From RI-283 sp964487925 (GTDB lineage: Bacteria; Pseudomonadota; Gammaproteobacteria; SZUA-140), in NCBI GenBank assembly GCA_964487925.1, contig CAZASZ010000085.1, forward strand, positions 1 to 5,489: a stretch of 5,489 nucleotides of DNA. The letters are read 5' to 3'. The translations under genes were made by a program, and so were the position numbers. The notes under the pieces are model-generated. The model was not told the origin of the DNA, did not search any database, and was given only the letters and a program-made list of their open reading frames with translations. Below, in pieces: positions 1 through 5,116 of this stretch. The number at the start of each line of letters is the position of its first letter. Position 1 is the first letter of the stretch.

Positions 1-5
1 ATTGT

Positions 6-36
6 AAAAAAAGAGCGGGGAGTCCCCGCTCTTTTT
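6..36. terminator. Strong bidirectional intrinsic terminator
   Basis: A 13-bp perfect stem (8-20 pairs with 24-36) with a 3-nt AGT loop. It has a GC-rich core (GAGCGGGG/CCCCGCTC), seven A residues on the left side and five T on the right. Read on the minus strand it gives a hairpin followed by a seven-U run, just after the DUF2892 stop codon. Read on the plus strand it also ends in a U run, so it can stop transcripts from a gene to the left of the window. Confidence 0.93.
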
Positions 37-58
37 ACTTCTTTAGCGTCCTGTCGGT

Positions 59-292
59 TTAGGCGGCTGCGCCCACGGTATCCGTAACGACGCGCTTGCC
101 GTCATCGGTCTTGCCGAGGGCCAGATAAGCGGCGTAGATCGGATCCCAGCTCAGGATGCCCGTAAACACCGGGTAGGTTGCGACCAGTGCCAGCCAGACC
201 GGGACGTTAGGCATTGCCAAAACGACCGCGATGATGCTGAGGCCAAGGATGAAACGAAAACCAATATCAATCTTGTTAAGGTTGCTGTTCAT
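59..292 (-). CDS. DUF2892 (YgaP-like) small inner-membrane protein
   Basis: A 77-residue protein with two hydrophobic segments, about residues 12-28 and 31-47, joined by a short MPNVP turn. The layout matches the DUF2892 family (YgaP-like membrane domain): an N-terminal NKID motif, a RFILGLSII first helix and a G-[IL]-x-x-W-x-P-[IL]-Y motif after the second helix. Many relatives carry Cys in the WCPLY motif; here it is Asp (WDPIY, residues 49-53), so no membrane-edge thiol is present. The tail of about 20 residues is polar and probably cytoplasmic. The ATG at 292 has GGAG (301-304) 8 nt upstream. The gene appears monocistronic: a terminator follows and a terminated operon lies upstream. Its control region contains a near-consensus sigma-54 promoter. 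The molecular function of the family is not established; family assignment is firm, role unknown. Confidence 0.9.
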   Translation of the reverse strand: MNSNLNKIDIGFRFILGLSIIAVVLAMPNVPVWLALVATYPVFTGILSWDPIYAAYLALGKTDDGKRVVTDTVGAAA

Positions 293-315
293 GTCGAAAT
301 CTCCAGAAAGCGTAA

Positions 316-330
316 GTACGCAATTCGTAC
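316..330. promoter_or_regulatory. GTACG inverted repeat at the predicted transcript start
   Basis: GTACG (316-320) and CGTAC (326-330) are perfect inverted arms around CAATT. On the minus strand the element covers about +1 to +16 of a transcript from the sigma-54 promoter, between that promoter and the ribosome site of the DUF2892 gene. It could be an operator or a 5' mRNA hairpin. The arms are short, so chance is possible. Confidence 0.3.
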
Positions 331-341
331 ATTTCTCCTAT

Positions 342-358
342 AGCAACCGACGTGCCAA
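342..358 (-). promoter_or_regulatory. Sigma-54 (RpoN) -24/-12 promoter of the DUF2892 gene
   Basis: On the minus strand the sequence reads TTGGCACG-TCGG-TTGCT, with GG and GC separated by exactly 10 nt. This matches the RpoN consensus YTGGCACG-N4-TTGCW at every fixed base. The flanks also fit: A at the final weak position and purines upstream. Placing the C of GC at -12 (position 343) puts the start near 330-332, giving a leader of about 40 nt that contains the GGAG ribosome site at 301-304. Sigma-54 promoters require an AAA+ enhancer-binding protein; none is encoded in this window. Confidence 0.82.
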
Positions 359-374
359 CCCAGAATAATAATCG

Positions 375-387
375 TAATATATTGTTT
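375..387 (-). promoter_or_regulatory. IHF-like site
   Basis: On the minus strand the sequence is AAACAA-TATA-TTA, one mismatch from the IHF consensus WATCAA-N4-TTR, inside an AT-rich tract. It lies between the sigma-54 promoter and the palindrome at 447-466, where IHF normally bends DNA to bring an activator to sigma-54 polymerase. The consensus is loose and the tract is AT-rich, so the position supports the call more than the sequence does. Confidence 0.4.
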
Positions 388-389
388 TA

Positions 390-493
390 TGTGTATTTTT
401 ACGGATACGTCAAGATTTCATCTGGGATAATATCGGACCGAATAAAGTGAACATTGTTCACAATGTCTAGCCATTCTGTGCAAAAAATACACA
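390..493. repeat. 11-bp inverted repeat TGTGTATTTTT flanking the palindrome
   Basis: TGTGTATTTTT at 390-400 recurs as its exact reverse complement AAAAATACACA at 483-493. The 82 bp between them include the palindrome at 447-466. The arms may be two copies of a protein site in opposite orientation, or chance in AT-rich DNA. Confidence 0.45.
447..466. promoter_or_regulatory. Nested palindrome, candidate operator or enhancer site
   Basis: Two perfect palindromes overlap here: GTGAAC-ATT-GTTCAC (447-461) and ACATTGT-TC-ACAATGT (451-466). The centre is about 125 bp upstream of the predicted sigma-54 start, a usual distance for an activator site. It does not fit NtrC (TGCACC type) or NifA (TGT-N10-ACA), and the 15-bp spacing does not fit CRP. 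It would also lie at about +1 to +20 of the weak sigma-70-like promoter at 473-501, so a repressor operator is the alternative. Confidence 0.55.
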
Positions 494-501
494 ATTGTCA
501 G
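473..501 (-). promoter_or_regulatory. Possible sigma-70 promoter toward the DUF2892 gene
   Basis: On the minus strand, CTGACA (496-501, five of six to TTGACA) is followed after 17 nt by CAGAAT (473-478, four of six to TATAAT). Initiation near 465-466 would fall on the edge of the nested palindrome, a normal operator position, and give a leader of roughly 170 nt before the DUF2892 start. A second weak candidate is TTGACG (407-412) with CATAAA 16 nt downstream. Both are only moderate matches. Confidence 0.28.
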
Positions 502-505
502 CGCG

Positions 506-551
506 AAAAAGAACAGCGGGTATAGCCCACCGTTCCGGTGGACAAACCGCT
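506..551 (-). terminator. Intrinsic terminator of the gor operon
   Basis: Just after the stop codon of the VOC gene the minus strand forms a two-part hairpin. An inner stem CCACCG/CGGTGG (527-532 with 536-541, 3-nt loop) sits within an outer stem AGCGG/CCGCT (515-519 with 547-551), followed by TTCTTTTT (513 down to 506). On the plus strand the same hairpin is followed by CCTTTT, so weak termination in that direction is possible too. Confidence 0.8.
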
Positions 552-557
552 ATCCTT

Positions 558-914
558 TTAACGATCCGACCAGACGGCCCACTCGTTGTCGCAGGGATCG
601 GTGAAATGGAACCGGCGACCGCCCGGAAACGCGAACACTGACCGGCAGATCGATCCGCCGGCCGCCGTAATTCTAGCCTGGGTCGCCTCCAAATCCTCGC
701 TGTACAGCACGACAAGCGCGGCGCCGTTGGCAGTTGAGGATGACAAGGGCGCGCGATAGAAGCCGCCCTTTACTCCGGACTGACTGAACGCACAGTAATC
801 CGGGCCATAGTCCGTGAATTGCCAACCGAAGACATTTGAAAAGAAACCCCGGCAGGCAGCCGGATCCTGGGCCGGAAACTCCACATAATTGATCTGTTCC
901 ATTATCTGTGGCAT
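558..914 (-). CDS. VOC (glyoxalase/bleomycin-resistance fold) family protein
   Basis: A 118-residue single-domain vicinal-oxygen-chelate protein. Visible features are a first beta strand INYVEFPAQD (8-17), a helix ending in the typical FFSNVFGW (24-31), a GGFY segment (50-53), LVVLYSEDLEAT (67-78) opening the second beta-alpha half, AAGG (84-87), and the closing FPGGRRFHFTDPCDNEWAVW (96-115). Candidate metal ligands are E12, H103 and E111. The first-strand His found in glyoxalase I is Tyr10 here, so metal binding and glyoxalase activity are uncertain, and the substrate cannot be named. It is the last gene of the gor operon, 52 nt after the carbonic anhydrase gene and directly before a terminator. 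The ATG at 914 is chosen because AGGAGG lies 5 nt upstream; the longer reading from 932 starts with TTG, and its first codons form that ribosome site. Confidence 0.88.
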   Translation of the reverse strand: MPQIMEQINYVEFPAQDPAACRGFFSNVFGWQFTDYGPDYCAFSQSGVKGGFYRAPLSSSTANGAALVVLYSEDLEATQARITAAGGSICRSVFAFPGGRRFHFTDPCDNEWAVWSDR

Positions 915-919
915 GACAT

Positions 920-925
920 CCTCCT
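920..925 (-). promoter_or_regulatory. Ribosome binding site that fixes the VOC start
   Basis: A full AGGAGG on the minus strand, 5 nt before the ATG at 912-914. It overlaps the codons of the longer TTG-initiated reading and therefore favours the shorter protein. Confidence 0.8.
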
Positions 926-948
926 GAGCCAAAGACTTGGTGAGAGAT

Positions 949-963
949 AAAACCGCTACGCGG
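949..963 (-). terminator. Weak hairpin with U-run between yrdA-like and VOC genes
   Basis: Right after the carbonic anhydrase stop codon the minus strand has CCGC-GTA-GCGG (953-963) followed by four T (949-952). The stem is only 4 GC pairs plus one possible G-U pair. It could act as a leaky attenuator that lowers VOC expression relative to the upstream genes, but it is too short to be a firm terminator. Confidence 0.35.
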
Positions 964-966
964 CAG

Positions 967-1497
967 TTATGATTTCAAATAGCGATCTTTGAGCACCATA
1001 TAGTGTTGCGCGGAGAAGGCCAAATAAGCCTTTTCCTGATCCTTGAGCGGCCGGGCTTGGCGTGCAGGGCTGCCGAGATACAGATAACCGCCTTCGAGGC
1101 GCTTGCCGGGTGATACCAATGCCCCAGCCCCAATCATGGCGCCATCACCGACAACAACCCCATCGAGCACGGTCGCGCCCATGCCGACAAGGACCCGATT
1201 GCCGATCGTGCAGGCATGCAGGATCGCGCCATGACCTACCGTGACCTCGTCACCGATCGTCAGTGGGAAGCCACCCGGCGTAAAGGGATTGTCTGATGTG
1301 ACATGCAAGACCGATCCGTCCTGGATATTGGTGCGATCGCCGATCCGGATTGAATGGACGTCGCCGCGGGCCAAGACCATCGGCCAGAGCGAACTGTCAT
1401 CGCCGACCACGACATCGCCGATAACGACGGCCGCGTCATCGATATAAGTGCGTTCACCGATCTTTGGGATCAGTTCCCCGAGTGAGCGAATTGCCAT
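967..1497 (-). CDS. yrdA: Gamma-class carbonic anhydrase family protein (YrdA/CaiE-like)
   Basis: A 176-residue left-handed beta-helix protein built from hexapeptide repeats of the [IV]-G-[DN]-x-x-x type, running from about residue 20 to 130, followed by a C-terminal helix (about 150-176). The three zinc-ligand histidines of gamma carbonic anhydrases are all present: H65 (VLHV), H89 (GHG) and H94 (LHAC). Also present are R44/D46 in ARGD and Q59/D60 in NIQDGSVLH, which line the site in the family. Length and repeat layout match E. coli YrdA; such proteins act as cytoplasmic trimers. CO2 hydration is plausible from the ligands, but many YrdA-type members lack demonstrated activity, so the reaction is inferred. 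The ATG at 1497 is preceded by AGGAGGT; a longer reading from 1518 would need a TTG start overlapping this site. The gene begins 25 nt after the gor stop, indicating co-transcription. Confidence 0.9.
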   Translation of the reverse strand: MAIRSLGELIPKIGERTYIDDAAVVIGDVVVGDDSSLWPMVLARGDVHSIRIGDRTNIQDGSVLHVTSDNPFTPGGFPLTIGDEVTVGHGAILHACTIGNRVLVGMGATVLDGVVVGDGAMIGAGALVSPGKRLEGGYLYLGSPARQARPLKDQEKAYLAFSAQHYMVLKDRYLKS

Positions 1498-1503
1498 GGC
1501 GCA

Positions 1504-1509
1504 CCTCCT
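1504..1509 (-). promoter_or_regulatory. Ribosome binding site that fixes the carbonic anhydrase start
   Basis: AGGAGG on the minus strand, 6 nt before the ATG at 1495-1497, in the 25-nt spacer after gor. It excludes the longer TTG-initiated reading starting at 1518. Confidence 0.8.
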
Positions 1510-1522
1510 AAAGCACAAGAAA

Positions 1523-2875
1523 TCATCGCAAGGTCACCAGCTCTTCCGAAGACGTCGGATGGATCGCGATGGTGCGATCGAAGTCGGCCTTGGTCGCGCC
1601 CATACCAATCGCCACCGCAAAGCCCTGCAACATCTCATCCGCACCGAGCCCGACGATATGACAACCGATGACGCGCTCCTCGCGACCCAGGGTCACAAGC
1701 TTCATGGTCGTAAGCTGCTTGTGCCCGGTCAGGGCGCGATAGAGAGGAGTGAATCGGGACTGATAGACCTTGACGGCATCGCCGTGCAGAGACCGCGCCT
1801 CATCCTCGCTGAGCCCGATTGAGGCCACAGGGGGATGACTGAAGATCACGGTCGGTACCTGGGACAGATCAACGGGCGACACTGGGTCATGGCCGAATAA
1901 ATGATCGGCAAGGCGACGGCCGACCATGATCGCGACCGGTGTCAGGGCTGGTTGGCCGCAAACATCGCCAATAGCATAGATACCCGGCACGTTGGTCTCA
2001 TTCCAGGCCCCGATCTCGATATGCCCATCCGTCCGGCTCTCGACCCCGGCCTCCGCCAATGCCAGAGCATCGCTGTTCAGGTCGCGGCCGATAGCCCAAA
2101 TCAGGGTATCCACACCCTCTAGAGACTGTCCACGGTTGCCGTGCAAGGTCAGGCGGCCGTCCTCGCCTTTTTCAACAGATGTGAGCTGCACGGAGGACAG
2201 GATCTCGACGCCGTCTTCTTGCATGATGGTCATGAGTGATTCCCGGATGCAGGCATCGAAACGACCAAGGAAGTGCTGACGCCTCAGTAACAGACTGATC
2301 TCGCTACCCAGTGCGTTCATTACCCCCGCCAGCTCCACGGCGATATAACCCGCGCCGACGACGGCTACCCGTTTGGGCTGTTCATTGAGCTCAAAGAAGC
2401 CATCGGAATCGATGCCGAATTCGGCACCGGGGATATCGGGCCGGCTCGGCCGACCGCCCGTCGCGATAATGACACGATCGGCCGAATAACGCCGTCCATC
2501 GACATCAATCTCATGCGGCGCGACAAAACGGGCATGCCCCGTGATCAGATCGACCTTACTGTCGCCGAGCAAACGGCCGTAGACCCCATTCAAGCGGGCG
2601 ATATAGGCCTCTCGCCGCTCGACCAAGGTGGTCCAATCGAAGCTACGCGTTTCGACATCGAAGCCATAGTTGGGCGCATCTTGCAAAATGTCCGCGATAT
2701 CGGCCGCATACCACATGAGCTTCTTCGGAACACAGCCCCGATTGACGCAAGTCCCGCCGAGGCGCCCCGATTCCACGACAGCGCAGCGCGCCCCGTGCGT
2801 GGCGGCCCGGCGCGCGGCCGCGATGCCACCGCTACCGCCGCCGATCACAAGCAGGTCATAGTGTTCGTTAGCCAT
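1523..2875 (-). CDS. gor: Glutathione reductase, NADPH-dependent flavoenzyme
   Basis: A 450-residue class I pyridine nucleotide-disulfide oxidoreductase, the same length as E. coli Gor. It reduces glutathione disulfide with NADPH in the cytoplasm. Order of parts: FAD Rossmann motif GGGSGG (12-17); redox disulfide GGTCVNRGCVPKK (C43, C48); second FAD motif IIATGGRP (136-143); NADPH motif GAGYIAVELAG (174-184) with A179 and A183 as in E. coli; FAD-ribityl motif YAIGDV (300-305); and a C-terminal dimer-interface domain ending in HPTSSEE, giving the acid-base pair H439/E444. In the NADPH 2'-phosphate pocket R198 is kept, but the residue equivalent to E. coli R204 is Gly, with Arg at 205. This is the first gene of a likely three-gene operon, with AAGGAG (2883-2888) 7 nt before its ATG. 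It is divergent from prlC. Confidence 0.95.
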   Translation of the reverse strand: MANEHYDLLVIGGGSGGIAAARRAATHGARCAVVESGRLGGTCVNRGCVPKKLMWYAADIADILQDAPNYGFDVETRSFDWTTLVERREAYIARLNGVYGRLLGDSKVDLITGHARFVAPHEIDVDGRRYSADRVIIATGGRPSRPDIPGAEFGIDSDGFFELNEQPKRVAVVGAGYIAVELAGVMNALGSEISLLLRRQHFLGRFDACIRESLMTIMQEDGVEILSSVQLTSVEKGEDGRLTLHGNRGQSLEGVDTLIWAIGRDLNSDALALAEAGVESRTDGHIEIGAWNETNVPGIYAIGDVCGQPALTPVAIMVGRRLADHLFGHDPVSPVDLSQVPTVIFSHPPVASIGLSEDEARSLHGDAVKVYQSRFTPLYRALTGHKQLTTMKLVTLGREERVIGCHIVGLGADEMLQGFAVAIGMGATKADFDRTIAIHPTSSEELVTLR

Positions 2876-2907
2876 GCCGATACTCCTTGAACATTACCAG
2901 AACGCAG

Positions 2908-2934
2908 CGGATGAAATCCGTCCGCCAAACGGAT
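2908..2934. repeat. Alternating CGGAT / ATCCG repeats in the gor leader
   Basis: CGGAT (2908-2912), ATCCG (2916-2920) and CGGAT (2930-2934) allow two mutually exclusive short hairpins sharing the middle copy. They fall in the predicted gor 5' leader, upstream of its ribosome site. Stems are 5 bp, so a regulatory role is only a possibility. Confidence 0.3.
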
Positions 2935-2937
2935 AAC

Positions 2938-2966
2938 ATCATCCCAGAAAGCGATCACCACGCCAA
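2938..2966 (-). promoter_or_regulatory. Candidate sigma-70 promoter of the gor operon
   Basis: On the minus strand, TTGGCG (2961-2966) is followed after exactly 17 nt by GATGAT (2938-2943), preceded by TG and one base as in an extended -10. Each hexamer matches four of six. Initiation near 2931 would give a leader of about 55 nt. No convincing plus-strand promoter for prlC was found in the same 124-bp spacer; it may overlap this one. Confidence 0.42.
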
Positions 2967-2999
2967 ACCCGATGGACTTAAAACAGGACCGCCGCTTCC

Positions 3000-5045
3000 A
3001 TGAATGACAACCCGCTGCTCGATACCTCAGGACTGCCCCATTTCACCCAAATTCGCGCCGAGCACGTCGAGCCGGCCATCGACCAAGTCTTGGCGGAAAG
3101 CCGTGAACTCGCGGACGCATTGTTATCGGGCACGACCATGGCCGACTGGCGACACCTGATCGCGCCGCTCGAGGCGCTCCAGGAACGACTCGGCCGCATC
3201 TGGTCACCGGTCGGACATCTACACTCCGTTGCCGACAACGAGGCCCTGCGTGCCGCCTACAACGCCTGCCTGCCCAAACTTAGCGCCTACGCTACCGAAT
3301 GCGGGCAGGACAAGCGACGCTACGAGGCCTACAAAACCGTCATGGAATCAGCAGATGCCGAGACGCTCGAACCTGCCCAGCGTCGTATTTTAGAGAACGC
3401 CCTGCGCGACTTCCATCTGTCCGGCATCGACCTGCCGCAGGACAAGCAGGCCCGCTTTAAGGCGGTCATGCAGGGCCTATCGGAACACATGGCCAAATTT
3501 GAACAGAATCTGCTCGATGCAACCCAGGCCTGGCATTATCAGACCGACGACGCCACGGAACTCGCGGGCCTGCCTGAGAGCACCTTAAGCATGGCCAAGG
3601 AGGCCGCCGAACGGGCCGGCGGGACCGGCTGGCGTCTGACGCTGGATGCGCCCTTCTATCTCGCCGTCATGACCTATGTCGAAGATCGCGCGTTGCGCGA
3701 ACGAGTCTACGAGGCCTATGTCACACGCGCCTCCGACCAGGGGCCACATGCCGGCCGCTGGGACAACACCAATGAGATGGGTGAGATCCTGGCCCTAAGG
3801 TACGAGGCCGCGCAATTACTCGGCTACGACAACTATGCCGACCGGGCGCTTGCGACCCGCATGGCTCAGGACAGCGAACAGGTCATCACCTTCCTGAGCG
3901 ACCTGGCCCAGCGGGCTCTGCCCGTGGCGCGCCAGGAGATGGATGAGATCAAGGCCTATGCCGGTGACACCCTCGGTCTCGATCCGCTCAATGCCTGGGA
4001 TATCGCCTTTGTCTCCGAACGCCTGCGCCAAGAACGCTATGCGATCACCCAGGAGGAGCTACGTCCCTACTTCCCGGTGGACCGCGTCCTAGACGGCCTG
4101 TTCACGATTGTGAACAGGCTCTACGGTATCCGGGTCAGTCCGGTCAAGGGCATCGAGACTTGGCATCCCGATGTGCGTTTCTTCGACATCCACGACCAAG
4201 GAGGCGAGTTACGTGGTCGCTTCTATCTCGACCTCTATGCCCGCGAGCACAAACGCGGCGGGGCCTGGATGGACGAATGCGTACTGCGCCAGCGTCACGA
4301 CAACCACGTCGAAACTCCGGTCGCCTATCTGACCTGTAATTTTGCCCCGCCCTCCGGCGGCAAACCCGGGCTGCTGACCCACGACGAGGTCACGACCCTG
4401 TTTCATGAATTCGGCCACGGCCTGCATCACATGCTGTCCCGGGTCGATGATGCCGGCGTGGCCTGCATCCAGGGCGTTGCCTGGGACGCCGTCGAGCTGC
4501 CCAGCCAGTTCATGGAAAACTGGTGCTGGGAAGCCGAGGCCCTGGCGCTGTTCTCGGGGCATTTCGAGACCGGCGCTCCGCTGCCTGCGGAATTGCTGGA
4601 ACGCATGCTCAAGGCACGCAACTTTCAGGTCGGCATGAAAATGGCCCGCCAAATCGAGTTCTCACTATTCGATTTCCGTTTGCACCGGGAATACGATCCC
4701 GCCAGGGGGACGGAACAGATTATTGCCCTGCTCGACGCCGTCCGCAAAGAGATTGCCGTCGTAATTCCCCCGAGTTATCACCGCTTCGCTCACAGCTTCG
4801 CGCACATCTTCTCGGGTGGTTATGCGGCTGGTTACTACAGTTACAAATGGGCCGAGGTACTGTCCTGCGACGCCTACTCGCTGTTCCAGGAACAAGGCAT
4901 TTTCAACCCAGAGACGGGCCGAAGCTTTCTCGAAAATATTCTTGAAATGGGCGGATCTGAAGACCCCATGACGCTGTTTTGCAACTTCCGTGGTCGCGAG
5001 CCTCAGATCGACCCCCTACTTCGGCAAAGCGGGATACTGGGCTAA
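3000..5045 (+). CDS. prlC: Oligopeptidase A, M3 family zinc metallopeptidase
   Basis: A 681-residue cytoplasmic peptidase, full length for OpdA/PrlC (about 680). It hydrolyses short peptides, including released signal peptides. The N-terminal helical region (about 1-200) has the family start NPLL-x-x-x-x-LP-x-F and ALRDFHLSGIDLP (134-146). The catalytic part contains RGGAWMDE (419-426), PVAYLTCNF (440-448), the zinc site HEFGH (H469, E470, H473), the third ligand E499 in WDAVELPSQFMENW (495-508), and the substrate-binding HSFAHIFSGGYAAGYYSY (598-615) with its tyrosines. FRGREPQIDPLL near the end is also typical. No signal peptide is present. The first in-frame ATG is 3000, after a TAA at 2979; AGGA (2985-2988) sits 11 nt upstream, a weak, widely spaced ribosome site. 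It is transcribed divergently from gor. E. coli prlC is heat-shock regulated, but no sigma-32 promoter is visible here. Confidence 0.96.
   Translation: MNDNPLLDTSGLPHFTQIRAEHVEPAIDQVLAESRELADALLSGTTMADWRHLIAPLEALQERLGRIWSPVGHLHSVADNEALRAAYNACLPKLSAYATECGQDKRRYEAYKTVMESADAETLEPAQRRILENALRDFHLSGIDLPQDKQARFKAVMQGLSEHMAKFEQNLLDATQAWHYQTDDATELAGLPESTLSMAKEAAERAGGTGWRLTLDAPFYLAVMTYVEDRALRERVYEAYVTRASDQGPHAGRWDNTNEMGEILALRYEAAQLLGYDNYADRALATRMAQDSEQVITFLSDLAQRALPVARQEMDEIKAYAGDTLGLDPLNAWDIAFVSERLRQERYAITQEELRPYFPVDRVLDGLFTIVNRLYGIRVSPVKGIETWHPDVRFFDIHDQGGELRGRFYLDLYAREHKRGGAWMDECVLRQRHDNHVETPVAYLTCNFAPPSGGKPGLLTHDEVTTLFHEFGHGLHHMLSRVDDAGVACIQGVAWDAVELPSQFMENWCWEAEALALFSGHFETGAPLPAELLERMLKARNFQVGMKMARQIEFSLFDFRLHREYDPARGTEQIIALLDAVRKEIAVVIPPSYHRFAHSFAHIFSGGYAAGYYSYKWAEVLSCDAYSLFQEQGIFNPETGRSFLENILEMGGSEDPMTLFCNFRGREPQIDPLLRQSGILG
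4096..4119. repeat. Perfect 10-bp inverted repeat inside prlC
   Basis: GCCTGTTCAC (4096-4105) and its exact complement (4110-4119) surround a GATT loop, within the codons for GLFTIVNRLYG (residues 366-376). This peptide is well conserved in OpdA, so coding constraint may explain it. The inner half-sites GTTCAC/GTGAAC are the same as in the palindrome at 447-461 but in the opposite order. Confidence 0.5.
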
Positions 5046-5068
5046 AGGCGAAATTCAGCTTTTTCAAA

Positions 5069-5095
5069 CGGGCTCAGCGCCTCGGCACGAGCCCG
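5069..5095. terminator. Hairpin between convergent prlC and DUF302 genes
   Basis: CGGGCTC (5069-5075) pairs with GAGCCCG (5089-5095) across a 13-nt loop, 23 nt after the prlC stop and just beyond the DUF302 stop on the other strand. Neither side has a proper U run (only TTTG on the minus strand), so it may stabilise 3' ends or act as a weak shared terminator rather than a classical intrinsic one. Confidence 0.4.
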
Positions 5096-5116
5096 GTATG
5101 TCATCGGGGAGCAGAC

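Noticed and set aside
276..332. An 18-codon minus-strand reading frame with GGAG 2 nt before its ATG, overlapping the DUF2892 start
   Set aside because: Its ATG coincides with the predicted sigma-54 transcript start, so the mRNA would lack the ribosome site; the 2-nt spacing is also too short.
447..461. CRP-type site resembling TGTGA-N6-TCACA
   Set aside because: The arms are GTGAAC with a 3-nt centre, giving an odd 15-bp spacing; the CRP pattern needs N6 between TGTGA and TCACA.
467..715. 82-codon minus-strand frame overlapping the VOC gene end and its terminator
   Set aside because: It runs out of frame through VOC coding sequence and through the terminator hairpin; the composition is Arg/Pro-rich shadow sequence.
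915..932. Longer VOC protein starting at TTG 932
   Set aside because: The AGGAGG site lies inside this extension, 5 nt from the ATG at 914, and the extra residues do not belong to the domain.
1498..1518. Longer carbonic anhydrase starting at TTG 1518
   Set aside because: The extension contains the AGGAGGT ribosome site of the ATG at 1497, and family members start with the shorter form.
1448..1822. 124-codon plus-strand open frame across the carbonic anhydrase and gor genes
   Set aside because: It is antisense to two well-supported genes and has no recognisable protein features.
2886..2891. CTTGAA as a sigma-32 -35 element for prlC
   Set aside because: No CCCCAT-type -10 occurs at the required spacing; the bases are the complement of the gor ribosome site.
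4209..4652. 147-codon open frame on the minus strand inside prlC
   Set aside because: It is antisense to the most conserved catalytic part of PrlC, with no ribosome site or recognisable domain; it is a codon-bias shadow.
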